A stretch of 64,000 nt of DNA, taken from contig LR990042.1 of assembly GCA_905147135.1 (NCBI GenBank), forward strand, positions 10,283,545 through 10,347,544, in the 5' to 3' direction. Shown piece by piece: positions 25,086 through 37,215 of the stretch (position 1 is its first letter; each line of letters begins with the position of its first letter). The notes beneath the pieces were generated by a model that was not told the origin of the DNA, did no database searches, and worked only from the letters and a program-made list of their open reading frames with translations. The position numbers and the translations under genes are program-made. The stretch is from Blastobasis lacticolella. Lineage: Eukaryota > Arthropoda > Insecta > Lepidoptera > Blastobasidae.

Positions 25086-26240
25086 GCGGATACCGCGTTC
25101 ATTCAAATGGGTTTTCTTGTTTCAGTTCGTTTGTAAAATATTTACTTCTTTGACGCGTCAATGGTATTAGGTTTTTCTTAAAGCTGAGATTCACACCTAT
25201 TTGTACAAGGTTTTTTTGGAAAGTAAAAATATGTGATCACGGATGCTAATGCAATATTTACCCGGGAAGTCGAGAATGCAAATGTATAAATCGTTATTGT
25301 ATTAGACATTTTCCCACTTCATTTAGACGGAACCCAATTTTGTCGTAAAAATGGAGACAAAAAATGCTTAATATATCTAACAGAAGTAGGCACTAGCTTT
25401 AATGACTGTCGACCTCCATCAGGAATCCCCAAGGAGCTGTTCTGTGAATTTGGTCACGAATACATCTAAGTTCATTAAGATTGGGAGACGTTTCTTTTGT
25501 AGGAAATAAAAAGAGCTAACCTCTGGGTAAGATTGGTGGTTTGATGTAAAACCGTTTTGACTTTTAAACAAATTCCTTAAACCAAGTTGAGTAGGCGTTA
25601 AAATGGTGCATCACTTTATTAGATCGCGAAGATTCTTTTACCTACCACTTCATGTAGGTACCATAAGCTACCCTATGAGATGCTAAACAGTAGGTTACCC
25701 AAACGCGTATTATCGACACCAAAGTTCTATTCCGTTCAAGATAACACAAACTATAATTCCGTTAAAATTCAAATCACAAGAGATACCTCACCCGTTTCGA
25801 AGAATTATGGGGCCCTCTGCTACTATTTGACCAATTTAAATAGTAGCACTACTTATTACAAAATATCATGTGTTTGCTCTTTTTAAGTTATGACGTAAAC
25901 AATGCTTCCGAACATCGCAAATAGCAATATTTGTGTGTTCAACATTTGTTACGACTTAATTAAGTGAAAAACTTTATTTATTTAGACTACGTTATGCAAT
26001 CTAAATGTTGCAAAATATTACAATGAAGGTAGGTAGGTACAGTATATTAAGGGTTTTATCCAATCTTAGTCTCGAGGGTCACAGAGAATTCATTACCCTT
26101 TAGTTGTAGGCTTCCGAATTAATGATAACAGAAACTTTGAGGTACCAATTCCTAAACTTAGCCAGTGGTATTTTCATTTTTCTGTAGATTAACTGATCAT
26201 GAACATGACATGTTCTCATGGATGTAATAAAAATAATGAC
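25086..26240. other. non-coding intergenic DNA
   Basis: I see no gene or clear repeat in this stretch. Confidence 0.35.
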
Positions 26241-26243
26241 TAA

Positions 26244-27701
26244 TGCGCGGATTATATCAAGCGTCGGCGACGCAAGTTGCGTTATGCTGTCAAGTTAAAA
26301 TTGTATGAATTTTTAATGCGCGCGCCGACGCTGCTTGCGTCGGCGACGAAGGCTGCGTCGGCGACGCATATTGCACATGTTTTTCATAGTAGTAAATTTT
26401 CACACCCTATCCCCATCTCTCCTCTCTCGCTTAACTCGGAAGCGATTGGTCCTAGAACACTAGTTCCTATAGAGAAATTATGGTACTCGTCGAGACCTAC
26501 GTTTCGGGTGACAGCTGTCAAACTTAAAACGGTTATAACTCTGAAACTAATGGTCCTAGAACACTAGTTCCTAAAGATAAATTATGGTCCTAATCGAGAT
26601 CTACATTTCAGGTGACAGCTGTCAAACTTAAAACGGTTATAACTCTGAAACTATTGAAGAAATATACAGGGTGTAAAAATACCGTGAGCATTAATTGAAA
26701 CCCCATATTATATCCATGAAACTGAACAACTTTCCCCAAGAAACATACCCGCGGAAATGACATCATAATTTCGCTACCTAAAATAAATAATTAATTGCGA
26801 CGCGCAATGTACATCGTCCGGCGCACGCCTCTCGCTCGCCCACGTGACCAGTGGCCACTGACGTCGCGCGGCCGGCCGGCCTGCACGTTTTACATTGCGT
26901 GCTTTTACTTAAAGTGCATTTATTTCAACTAAAATTTGAACATTGAGTGTCTAAATTAATTATGAACTATGTAGTTATCGATATTTTATATTTTTTAGTA
27001 TAAAAATACAACTTATTTTTTAAAGAATTTCGGTTTCTGCCTAAACTATGAGTTTCCGCGGGTATGTTCCTTGGGGAAAGTTGTTCAGTTTCATGGGTAG
27101 AATATGGGGTTTCAATTAATGCTAGCGGTTTTATTTTTACACCCTGTATAGAAATATATCTATTATGGTACTCATCGAGATCTACATTTCGGGTGACAGC
27201 TGTCAAACTCAAATCTGTCATACGAAATGTAGATTTCGAAGAGTAGGTACTGTCATTTCTCTTAAAGAACTAGTGTTCTAGGACATGTAGTTTCCGAGTT
27301 ATAACGGTTTTAAGTTTGACAGCTGTCACCTGAAATTCAGATCTCGACGAGTGCTATAATTTTTCTTTAGGATCTAGTGTTTTAGAATTCATTGTCTCTG
27401 AGTTTAAACGGTTTTAAGTTCGGCAGCTGGCATTATCGCAGTGTCAGCGTATTTTGGGCTTAGGTTTGGTCGGTCTCTAGTGCTGTCACCAGTGTCAACT
27501 CAAAATTGTATAAATTTTTAATGTGCGCGCCGACGCAGGTTGCGTCGCCGACGCAACCTGCATTATCGACGAAACGTGCGTCGCTGACGCAACCTGCGTT
27601 GGCACGCGCATTAGAAATTCATACAATTTTGAATTGACAGCATAACGCAACCTGCGTCGCCGACGCAGCTTGCGTCGCTGACGCTTGATATAATCCGCGC
27701 C
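26244..27701. mobile_element. 1.46-kb inverted-repeat DNA transposon remnant (Harbinger-like)
   Basis: The ends are reverse complements for well over 80 bp. The left end begins TGCGCGGATTATATCAAGCG and the right end, reversed, GGCGCGGATTATATCAAGCG. TAA sits directly outside both ends (26,241-26,243 and 27,702-27,704), which fits the three-base target preference of PIF/Harbinger elements. The subterminal regions are packed with GCGTCGGCGACGCA-type words. Inner repeats with GGTGACAGCTGTCAAACTTA lie symmetrically on both sides of a nested MITE. No transposase frame is seen. Confidence 0.75.
26667..27146. mobile_element. 480-bp MITE nested in the larger element, TA ends
   Basis: Terminal repeats CAGGGTGTAAAAATACCG and, reversed, CAGGGTGTAAAAATAAAACC extend about 90 bp through GTTTCATGG..TATTC, GAACAACTTTCCCCAAG and CATACCCGCGGAAA. 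TA lies on both sides, which suits a Tc1/mariner-type target. It interrupts the symmetrical interior of the 26,244-27,701 element, so it is the younger insertion. Confidence 0.8.
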
Positions 27702-27871
27702 TAAGGTGAGTATTTGTACTTTTCAAGTGACAAAGGTCCCTAATTCACAGTCCCACCGTTGCTACTCCTATTTAGTCATAATCTACATACATACATATGT
27801 CACGCCTTTTCTCGCAGGTGTAGACACGAGATCACATCATAATCTGCGGGAGCAACTTATAGAGAAACTAA

Positions 27872-28060
27872 AGGCCTTGCCACACACAAAGCTCGGCGCG
27901 AGCGCGGTGCGATAGTTGCTAGGCAACCATCGCGCGGCGCGATTTTTGCTAGGCAACTAAAGCGCGGCGCGATAGTTGCTAGGCAACTATCGCGCCGCGC
28001 GATGGTTGCCTAGCAAATATCGCACCGCGCTCGCGCCGAGCTTTGTGTGTGGCAAGGCCT
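27872..28060. mobile_element. 189-bp hairpin MITE with TAA duplication
   Basis: The element is a near-complete palindrome. The left arm AGGCCTTGCCACACACAAAG and about 40 more bases are mirrored at the right end, and the middle is made of repeats of GCGGCGCGATAGTTGCTAGG on both strands. TAA occurs directly outside both ends (27,869-27,871 and 28,061-28,063). This fits a Harbinger-like MITE. The strong hairpin could be processed if transcribed. Confidence 0.85.
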
Positions 28061-28063
28061 TAA

Positions 28064-29196
28064 AAGCTTACAAAAAGGTAATACCTACTGTATACATAGT
28101 GTCCTGTTGAATAGAAGAGGTATATGCCCATTTATAATAGAAATAAGTATTGACATGTGTTTAGGAAGTTTCAATAGAAAATTATAAAACTAGAGCACGA
28201 TTTCGATAAGATTATCTATATAGATTGTTCTTTGAATTTCTGTTGAAAGTGCGTTTAATTATTCCATTTATTTATATTTCTGTGGATAATACTTATGGAT
28301 AACTTGCTCTACTTTTGCTATTTTCTATTGAAACACATTCGTACTTACGAAATGAGAGTGATGGAGGATGTAAATTATACTCTGTACTTAAAGAGTATAA
28401 TTTACAACACCAAGTAAAAGATGTAACTGATAAAACGTATTCATTTTGTTTACAACAAAGTAGACAAGCTATACAGCAATATCTACTAATCAATCAGAAT
28501 TTAATATCTATTTGCCATAATTTAATTGATAGACTTGCCTCATTAATTGTACTTACTTATCTACAGACACAGAACCCTTTTCCCTCGAAGCTTTATAAGT
28601 ATTTAGAGGTACTAGTATCTCATTGATTCTGATATCTGATCCACAATCCTTTGACCCTTGCAGGGTCTATACGGGTCTCAATAAACAGCTGGGAATAAAA
28701 ACTAAACACGTTGTAGTTTATCAAAGATACGGGTCCCCAGAGCTTACGCCGAGTATTATCCCATCAGTCCCTTCATTGGAAAGTTGATGAAAGACATCAG
28801 ATAAAAATCTTACAACCCTGTTTAGTTTTTGGTAAACTATTCGATGTTTTTTAACAAAACAGATATACATTTACAAAATACGTACTTTAGTACATATTTA
28901 CGTTTTCTATAATATATTATTAAAACATTCAACTTTTCTATTGATACTACAGGTTCGCCTAGTTCTACAACGCGTAAGTACATCTATTAATTTTGCGTAA
29001 TTCAATTTCACGCACAATTCAAATGACGTCTAAAATTCATTTACACTACAAACACCATCTGTTAATATTTTATTGTACGCAAACAGCAGTACAATGAAAT
29101 GATATGTGAACAGCTTTTTCAAAACAATAGCTGTATTTGTCGCTCGTGATCATTCAATATGAGAGCGTTGGAAGTAATTTAGTGTTGGAAGGAACT
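28064..29196. other. upstream intergenic region of gene 1
   Basis: No coding frame is supported; the frames around 28,293-28,626 are AT-rich, and their paired GTAAATTATAC and GTATAATTTAC words form a hairpin. I cannot identify a convincing TATA box for gene 1 from sequence alone. Confidence 0.35.
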
Positions 29197-31884
29197 ATGA
29201 AGGCGATAATAGCTTTATGGGCGTTCGTCCTTTGTTTTGGAATAATAGGTAAGTGACAAACAAATTTATTTTCAATTTGGTGGTAAGTGCTTGTATTTTT
29301 TTATCATGCCTAGAGAACCCGATGGTTCAAAGCTCGGTTGAATTGTTATTTCATCATCAAAGTCGGAATTTTCTTTTGTCTATTTATTTCTATTGACAAC
29401 TTTGTGTGGAAGTGGTTTTTAAAATTGATTTTAATTTGTTTGTTTTGTGTTTAATGCTAGAATCGACTTTCGGGGGTTTATACTAATCACTTCCATAGGG
29501 TTGGTACACCGTGAAAACATCATATATTATTTAAACTTTTTTTTTATTCTTATGTACCTATACCTACCTAAATATAAACTTTCCAGAATCATCTCCAACT
29601 TCCAGTCTAGATCAAAAGCAATCAGTAAACAAACATGTGCCTGCCCCAAATTATCAACAACATGTTTTAAAGAGTGATGTAAATAATAAGAATATTGCAA
29701 TTAATCCTATAAGGACCAATCAAAGTGTACCGAATGCGCTGAACAATAATAAAGTGGCACCCCGACAGACAAATGGATATCCGTTGACAAACTGGCAACA
29801 AAAACAAAATACTAATGAAAATGTGGTGCAAAATTGGAACGCTCAACAATTTAACAACCGTGGTTTTCAATACCCGGCAGGACTACAACAAAATCGCAAT
29901 GTTGGGGCAAACATAATAACTCCTCCATGGAATGCATTTCAAGCCGCATCTATATCTAACCAGCCAAAATTAAATCAAAATGTTTACCCTTTCAATCATA
30001 ATCAATGGATCAGAAATCAACAACTACAACCGCCTGGGAATCATCAACTAAACAACCCAAGAAGGGTCACTCAACAGATGTCACAAAATAGAGAATCTGT
30101 TGCACAATATCATCCTTTACAGCCTTATTTATCTAAAATACAAAACCAACATCAAATCTATCAGATAAATGCAAATACTCCTAAAGCGCCGCCAGTGCAA
30201 GGCAATATTGCTAAAACTATAGTATTAGGAACTCCAATTGGAAAAGCAACTGTGGTTTCTGGACAGTCAACAAATAATTTTATTAATAAACAAGTTTCCC
30301 ATTCAACTGCTTACGCGGCAACCAATACTCATCCAGTAATTCCAACAGGTATGTTTTATCCTATGTGATTTATTATCAAAATACTAGTTAGCGTCCGGGT
30401 TTACACCCGCGGTTACGTTCGATTATGGAGTGGTCCTTGTGGGATCTACTTTGAATCTCCTGATAAATGTTTTTATTGGCAATTAACTTGCATAATAACT
30501 TTTTTATTTATAATATTAGTGTCATAAGTACTGTATGTTAATACATTTTTTATTTTACTGTTTCAGCACTAACTGCGAATACAAATATAAACCATGTAAC
30601 TAATGGTCAACGAACTCCAGTTTCTCCAACAAAACAAGCTACAGGTCCCACGAAAGTTCAATCTACATCAACTAATGTTGAAATATTACAATATCGACCA
30701 GAAATTGTTACAACTAAAGAAATTACCAAAGCAGTAAAAACAGAATTTTCGGGAAAAGATAATGATCTATCAGCCATACGAAGAGCTTTAGCTGCAGCAG
30801 AATATGCAGCAGCAGCTGCAGCAAACGCAGCTGCTGGTGCAAATAAAGCTGCTGCTGTAGCAAACTCAGCAGTATCCGAGGCAAATACTGCAGCTGCTAT
30901 AGCAAAAAGAGCTGCAGCCGACGCAGCCACTGCAGCTACGTCTGCTAAAGCTTTAATGGCAGCTGCTGGTATTACGAATGGCTCCAATATAATACCTACT
31001 CCTGTCTCAGCACCAATTGCGTCCTTGGTCTCTGTTACGTCCTCTGCCGCTACAAGCGGAACTGGCTTTTCTAACTTATCTGACACTAGTTCTAGAGTAC
31101 CGATACAAAAAGTATCACAAGTTACTCTAACTACTTCGGATTCTGATGCATCTTCAACCATAGCAGCTATTTCCAGTACTTCTTCTGCTACTGTTACAAA
31201 GTCAACAAATAGTCAAAGTCAAGCCTCTTTGTCAACAGTAACAGATAAAAAAAATCCACAGCCAATTTCTGTGCCCACTAATATAGCAAAAGCCTCTTCC
31301 TTAGTTCAAGAAAGTTTAGGGACTTTACCGATTTCTCCTTCGAAAACTACCAAATCTTCTGAATTTATAACTTCTATAGAGGTTAAACCTCAAGTTAACC
31401 CAATTATTAGTACCAGCAATAAGGACCACGACCACTCAGGACCAAGCTCAACATCTTCATTAAATAATGTTGAAGTAGGTTTAGACGAAGCTAAGGCGGA
31501 ATATGTTGCTGAATTAATCGCAAAAGCTATAGCTGCTGCTATTACAGCCTCAAGGGAATTATCTCCTACAGCATCTACAAGATCACCAACTGTAATTGAT
31601 CCAAACACCGTAACGAAGAATTTAAAGTCATCACATTTAGTATATGATGGAGAGCTCTTCCATAAGAATGATGAGGTATAATAATTATTTGGAATATTGT
31701 TTGTAAATAAATAAAAGGAGTCTATTAAATTTATCACATAAGTGTATTCTAAAAATTAAAAAAGGGAGTCGATTATCTGAATTATAGGTATTATATATAC
31801 CTAATCCCTCACACCATATGCTTATGAATGTAATTAATGTTTTCTAAACTTTTTTTACAGGTGGTGATATTAATGAATAATTAA
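29197..31884 (+). CDS. gene 1: secreted Asn/Gln-rich and Ala/Ser-rich protein, silk-like
   Basis: Four exons join in frame: 29,197-29,248, 29,587-30,348, 30,567-31,675 and 31,861-31,884, giving about 648 residues. Exon 1 encodes a signal peptide (MKAIIALWAFVLCFGII). Exon 2 is rich in Asn, Gln and Pro with few charges. Exon 3 has an Ala-rich helical stretch (about residues 345-408, NAAAGANKAAAVANSAVSEA type), then a Ser/Thr-rich disordered region. The last exon adds only seven residues. Introns 1 and 2 are phase 1 and intron 3 is phase 0, as in gene 2. The last donor (GAG|GTATAA) is weak; if it is unspliced, the protein ends one residue later. I recognise no named family. A structural silk or glue role is inferred from secretion, composition and neighbours. 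Confidence 0.75.
30385..30480 (+). repeat. degraded dispersed repeat inside gene 1 intron 2
   Basis: CTAGTTAGCGTCCGGGTTTACACCCGCGGT resembles the opening of insect dispersed repeats of the family F kind. It lies wholly in the 218-bp intron and does not touch the splice sites. Confidence 0.3.
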
Positions 31885-32590
31885 AGGACCTATTCAGTAG
31901 GATTGTTTTGGCCCCGTAACAGTCATTTGGTACAGACAATATTAAACGAAACCATATTCTTTCACATGGGTACCGAAGTTAAACTTCAATTGATTATAAT
32001 AATATATAATTTTGTATACAAGAACCTGTGGGTCTTACTATTATAAAGTAAAAAAAAAGTTTTGAGGTAATTGGTATGTTGTAACAACGTTATGTCTGCT
32101 AGAAATAAATCCGTAAGTAACTTAGTTTTTAATTACAATTTCATACCTATCTATTCCATGATTCCTATTAAGTTCATCAGCTGATTGATCCCAAGTGTCA
32201 AACACCTCTCGGCCACACGGCAGGTCGCATTTTTGGACAACTTTTTTTACATAATTGAAACTATATGACCCCATAGAGACGTACACGATTTCTCCCAAAT
32301 GTTTATACAATTTTGGTTTCTATACTATTGCTAGAAAGTATCATTTCTGCACAGTAACCGTGGCGCAACCGCGTACTCACCGCGTCGTGTACACGATAAT
32401 AGGGTAGGTAGACTGCACATTTTCTGTCCGGTTTCTACGCGGCGCGGTGAATGCGCGGGTACGATGCGTACGCGTTTTCTGTTTGGTTTGTAGGCAGCGA
32501 CGTATAAACGTGACCAAAGTATCGTGATCCTGAAATATTTCAATTAAGCACACTATTATTGTGAGGCATTATTATACGCCAATATTATGA
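31885..32590. other. 3' flank of gene 1
   Basis: A poly-A signal AATAAA at 32,104-32,109 lies about 220 bp after the stop and is the first clear candidate for transcript end. No other gene is seen. Confidence 0.4.
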
Positions 32591-32805
32591 TGATTTTTGT
32601 TTTATTAGTTCATCATCATCATCATATCAGCCGAAATACGCCCACTGCTGGGCATAAGCGTCCCCCAGAGATCTCCACAAAGGCCGGTCCTGTGTCTTGC
32701 GCATCCAGCTGGTACCTGCGATATTTACCAGATCGTCGAAGGCCTACCCACGCTGCGTCTTCCGATACGTGGTCGCTACTCGAGAACTTTACTGCCCCAT
32801 TTTAA
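32590..32805 (-). mobile_element. RTE-type LINE, 3' end fragment
   Basis: On the minus strand the frame reads DDLVNIAGTSWMRKTQDR, followed by LWRSLGDAYAQQWAYFG and a stop, then a (TGA)n-type tail (ATGATGATGATGA). This is the typical end of an RTE-clade reverse transcriptase protein. Only the last 60-70 codons are kept, as usual for 5'-truncated LINE copies. Confidence 0.8.
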
Positions 32806-32889
32806 TCAGTTATTAACACACTTGTGAGCATAGAATCATCGACAATTCTCACAGCGTGCTATAAAACTTTGAAATAGTAAGTCATTGTG

Positions 32890-33130
32890 CCCATAATAGT
32901 CCACTTCAGGACTAAGGGCGTCTCCCACGAAAGGGGAGGTTATTGCCCTAATATCATACTTGGCCGGCGGGTTGGAGATCGCATTACATTTAACAATGGA
33001 AACCGCTGCTGCCCATTTTCCAGCCTACGTGGACTAGATCTTTTGCATTGAAAACATTTGTCGCCTTTTATGTCACCCACGTGTGTAAGGGGTTGGTGCT
33101 ATTCTATTCTAGGCCGGACACAACACACGA
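32890..33130 (-). repeat. interspersed repeat family B, copy 2
   Basis: The copy carries the same minus-strand blocks as the other members, including AGAATAGCACCAACCCC and GAAAATGGGCAGCAGCGG. It ends on the minus strand with GTCCTGAAGTGGACTATTATGG. Confidence 0.65.
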
Positions 33131-33824
33131 AGATACACGACGAAAATACAGTAAGTAAGTAAATCTAAATTGTGCTAGGTTAGGTGAAAGTAGTAGTACC
33201 TATTATCATAAATAAGACCTTACGTACAATATAGTATGTAAGCGCCGCGGCTTCGCTTAATATATCTTGTAATGTTAGCGTGAAATTTAAATTTAATTTT
33301 TAAAACTACGTACTGGGGGCGTACCACAATCATTTCAAAACAAGGTTAAAGTAATCTTGTTAGGAAGGCTTGTGGTAGGCCCCCTGTAAGATATAAATAG
33401 TCTTATGAAAATATAAATACAAATCAATACAATAGATACAAAGCTGGAAACAGTAAATACCTACATGCTACTGAAATAGTAAGTGTTCTATCTATTCAAT
33501 AATATTTATTTACTGCGCAATTATTTGTATTATTAATGTTATTTAACTTTGTGCAATGCAAATAATTACATATGAACGGATTTAAAAGAGAATGGAAGAA
33601 TGGCTTCGAAGGATTAATTACCTACTTATTTATTTATGCAAATACATAAAGCTCACGCCTGTGTCCCACAGGTGGGGTAGGCAAAGCCTATGGACCGTAT
33701 TTATGCACAGAAGAAACCAAAAATATAATTTTTATGTGTTTCTGTTTGTTTGAAAATTACCTACCTACGTCGAAAGAATCTAATGCTGCAAAATGTCCAG
33801 AGGTAACCATTTAAGACCACAACT

Positions 33825-33975
33825 ACTTAAGTGCTTCTGTGGCGGTCTGCCGCGCAAGAGGCTTCGGGTCCGATTCCCGACCGAGCTGAAATTGAAATGA
33901 TGAATTTTAATTTCTGTTAAGGGCCTGGGTGTTATAATATGTATAATAAGTATGTAAGTAGGTATTTAAAACCTT
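33825..33975 (+). repeat. possible tRNA-derived SINE of a second family (E)
   Basis: A tRNA-like stretch with the B box GGTCCGATTCCC is followed by GGGCCTGGGTGTTATAATAT and an AT-rich tail. This layout is common for insect SINEs. Only one copy is in the window, so the call rests on the box and the layout. Confidence 0.4.
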
Positions 33976-34287
33976 CGTAGACATATATAGAGATCATATT
34001 ATAAAGAAGCATTTGATACAGGCGTTTGTCCACATGACTATTCGGTGTTACCCATACTTGTAGTCCCATTGTTAAAATTCAAGATAATCAATACTGTGGT
34101 GCCCACGCCAAATACAAACATTATCATCATCTTCCTTCTCCTCTTATCTACTAGCTATGCGTGGCTGTACGTACGGTATGTACTGACCAGTGCTGCAAGA
34201 GTCCGATGATATCGGCCTCAATGTCAAGTCCCGATCAAGCTTATGGGGCTTATATACAAGAGCATTGGTAATAAGGCCTGTGATAGG

Positions 34288-34595
34288 AGCGTCGGTGGCC
34301 GAGTGGTTAAGGTATCCGACTCGTAAGCGAGAGTACCGGGTTCGAATCCCACTGCAGCCATGTGCAAATAACTCTATTATGTATATTAGTTGAAACTAAA
34401 CGATGCTCTTACGGTGAGGGAAAACATCGTGACGTAACCTCAGGCGACTGAATGTGTGACCGTGATCCAATCTGGTCAGGTTCCCCTAATAGCAGCACCA
34501 CTGTAAGTAATTATCTGATCTGCCAAATCCTGGATCATAGTCAAGGCGGACCCCGGGCCCTCGTACGCGAGAATATAACCGTGGTGATGATTATT
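34288..34595 (+). repeat. tRNA-headed SINE, family A, copy 5
   Basis: The head is nearly identical to copy 4 (GCGTCGGTGGCCGAGTGGTT) and the full body follows with two small deletions. It ends in ATAACCGTGGTGATGATTAT and abuts a LINE fragment. Confidence 0.8.
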
Positions 34596-34596
34596 T

Positions 34597-34915
34597 AATT
34601 AGGCCTGTGTGCCATGCCTGGCCGGCGCTGGCGAACTCCACGACAACGAAACGAAAATGCTGCGGTGGACGTGGTTGGTTAAGTACATTTGAGTAAATTC
34701 GTGGTATCCGGTGTGAGAGACCGTGGATAAACGCCGGTTTGAACACGTTTTGCGTAAGCCCCAAGCCCCGAGGGCGTCCTAAGAAGCGATATAGTGACAT
34801 CGCTGAGTCGGACCCAAGAGCCAACGGCTTACGACCCGAGGATACAGAAGACCGGGTGAAATGGAGAAGACAAGGGGACCCTGGTAGAAGCCGGGATTCA
34901 CCGCTAGAATAATGA
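34597..34915 (+). mobile_element. LINE C-terminal fragment, decayed
   Basis: The plus strand reads KMLRWTW near 34,650, FEHVLRKPQAP near 34,740 and then, in a shifted frame, RGRPKKRYSDIAESDP through VKWRRQGDPGRSRDSPLE and a stop. These are the ordered C-terminal motifs of RTE-like reverse transcriptase proteins (MLRW, F-x-HV-x-R, GRPKKR). Several stops and at least one frameshift make it a fossil. Confidence 0.75.
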
Positions 34916-35403
34916 AGAAAATATGTATTTAGGTAAACTTGATGCAAAATTGCAAAGTTTCTACGTGCAGCATTTTCAGCAGTGATAAGTCAGTCTATTT
35001 CTTACTTTTTTGTACGAGCATCATCGTAAAAAGTACTAACACAGCAGTGTACCTACACTAGTTACCCAACAAATTAACAATAAAATAAGTAAAAATGCCT
35101 GTAGTCCACAGATCTACTGAAATAAACATTATACTATCTACTATTAGAAACGTAAAGTTTGTAGGAACGTGTGTTCTTTTCACAAGATTCACAATCTTTC
35201 ACGTTAAAACAGATTTGATAAAATGTTACATTGTTGTAGTTGTAGCTTTTGTACAATATCACTTACAGAGTGAAGCCCTCCCCCCATAGTAAGTAGGTAC
35301 TAATAACTATCCCCGCTAGATATACCTACACTATGTCCAACAAGAGCGTAGCCGACTAAAATCTATATTAAGTTTTTAATAATGATTAATTAGTTTTTTA
35401 ATG

Positions 35404-35477
35404 CGTTTTGATACGGTATTCGACTGATTATCGTATCAAAACGTATTTTGACCATAGCGGAGACTTCCGCTATGGTC
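35404..35477. repeat. two adjacent perfect hairpins
   Basis: CGTTTTGATACG (35,404-35,415) pairs with 35,432-35,443 across a 16-nt loop. GACCATAGCGGA (35,450-35,461) pairs with 35,466-35,477 across a 4-nt loop. Two 12-bp perfect stems only 6 nt apart are unlikely by chance. No coding context is seen. Confidence 0.6.
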
Positions 35478-37094
35478 TATCAGCTGACATATTTGAGGCA
35501 TATTTTCTACTAACTTATCGTTATTGGAAAAAGTGCATAGGGATATGATAATATATTTTTTATGGTGAGTTAGTTGGGCTATGTGTTGAGTATTTTTCTG
35601 TAGCCTAAATATTTGTTATCTGGTGACTGTGAGGGCCACTTCAGACTTTGATAATTCATTCTGCTTTCCAGACAGTGGGTACACATTGACTTCTTGCAAA
35701 GTTTGCTTTTCATTTTGCCTTGGGTGAAGCTTTTTCATTGATTTCGGTTTTCTTCGTAGCATTGAAGGCTCTGAAGAACAGCATTAGTTTTCCAAAAGTC
35801 GTTTTGGAGAAGCACCCATAAACATGCAACTGGACTGGGTGTTCATAAACTTTGTTTGTATTTTAAAATATGCTGCCATTTGCTTAATTTTCTTGGTCCC
35901 AGGGCTATCTGCTTTGTAGTACAGCACTTATGGCGGAAAAATAATCTGACAGCGGCTTTTTTAGCCAAAGAGTTACTGAAATCTTGAAAAATTAAAAATT
36001 ATTTAATGTGGTATTGCTGGCTACGTTCACAGACGCTTGGAACAGACTGATAATATTTGGTAAGTGCCAAAAAAAAACTACTTATAATTATTAAACTAAT
36101 TATACCTACTAACTACTACTACCTAAGTTTGACAATTTAAATATTTTGATTGATTATTGTATTTGACATGATGTTTTAATCCTTAGGTATTGTTTGTATA
36201 CCTACTCACTTATCATATTGTATCGATTTTTTATTTTATTATATAATGATTTATAATTTGACATGCTACTAACATTTGTATATTTACCATGACATTGTTA
36301 TATTCAAATTTAAGACGATATCCTTGTGAGTTACTTATGTTATGAAATATATAATAATATAAGGTAATTGTCATAGATAAATAAATAAATCTAATCTAAT
36401 CTATTCATACATACTGCTTAAAGGTACAACTGGTTTGAAATTATCCCAAACAATAACTTCGAACACAATCATGGTGTAACAGAAGTTTATATAGACGTAG
36501 TCGAGAGCAGTTTATTAATTACCCAAATAAGTTTTAAGTATGTAAGTTCCTACAGGAACACGCAACGAAGACCATAGTAAATTAAGTAAGTAGAAAGTAT
36601 GGTTAATCGATTTTAGTAATCTTTGCAGAAGAATGTACATGGATATTACTTATTTAATCACTCCAGTCTTGAAGGTGTCCATGTTATACAGTCCATGAGC
36701 AGGCAGGCTCGTCGTCTCGTTCGAAAAGCTCGTCCCTTGCCCGTTAAAGTTGTTTGTGCGGATAAATGTAATACCAATGTACAATATAGGAGTGGAATGT
36801 CTATCCACATCTTGTGCCCCAAATTACAAAGGTACTAAGTAATTTATTTATAAATCAAAGTAAACTAATAGCAACAATAAAACATTTTGGTCGCCTATCC
36901 TTATGTTTCGCGTGAATACTCATACCTGTGTAAAATTAAATAATATTTCAGACTAAAAGGTACCAACCAAGTATCATCATTAATAATAGTCCTCTACTGG
37001 ACTTGAGGTACTCGCTTTAGCCTTAACCCGCTTTGGTTACCCCTGAGTGGTGTAACGCAGTTCAGCTCTTTAGATGGCAGATCTCGGCCATGGC

Positions 37095-37215
37095 TGACCT
37101 AACCTAAAAGATGGAAACTAGCTTATGGCCAGCCGATGGGAAGCAGTCACTGCAGCCTTTGGACGTTTTTAATACCAGGGGCATCCACACGTTGCCGACC
37201 CCGTAAAAACCTTAT
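37095..37215 (-). repeat. repeat family D fragment
   Basis: The antisense words GGCCAGCCGATGGGAAGCAGTCACTG and ACCAGGGGCATCC..ACGTTGCCGACCCC match the order seen at 2,935-3,050, reversed. Confidence 0.45.

Noticed and set aside
30658..31161. 167-codon minus-strand Ala-rich frame opposite gene 1
   Set aside because: It is the mirror of GCA/GCT codons in exon 3 of gene 1. The sense strand has a signal peptide and consistent splice phases.
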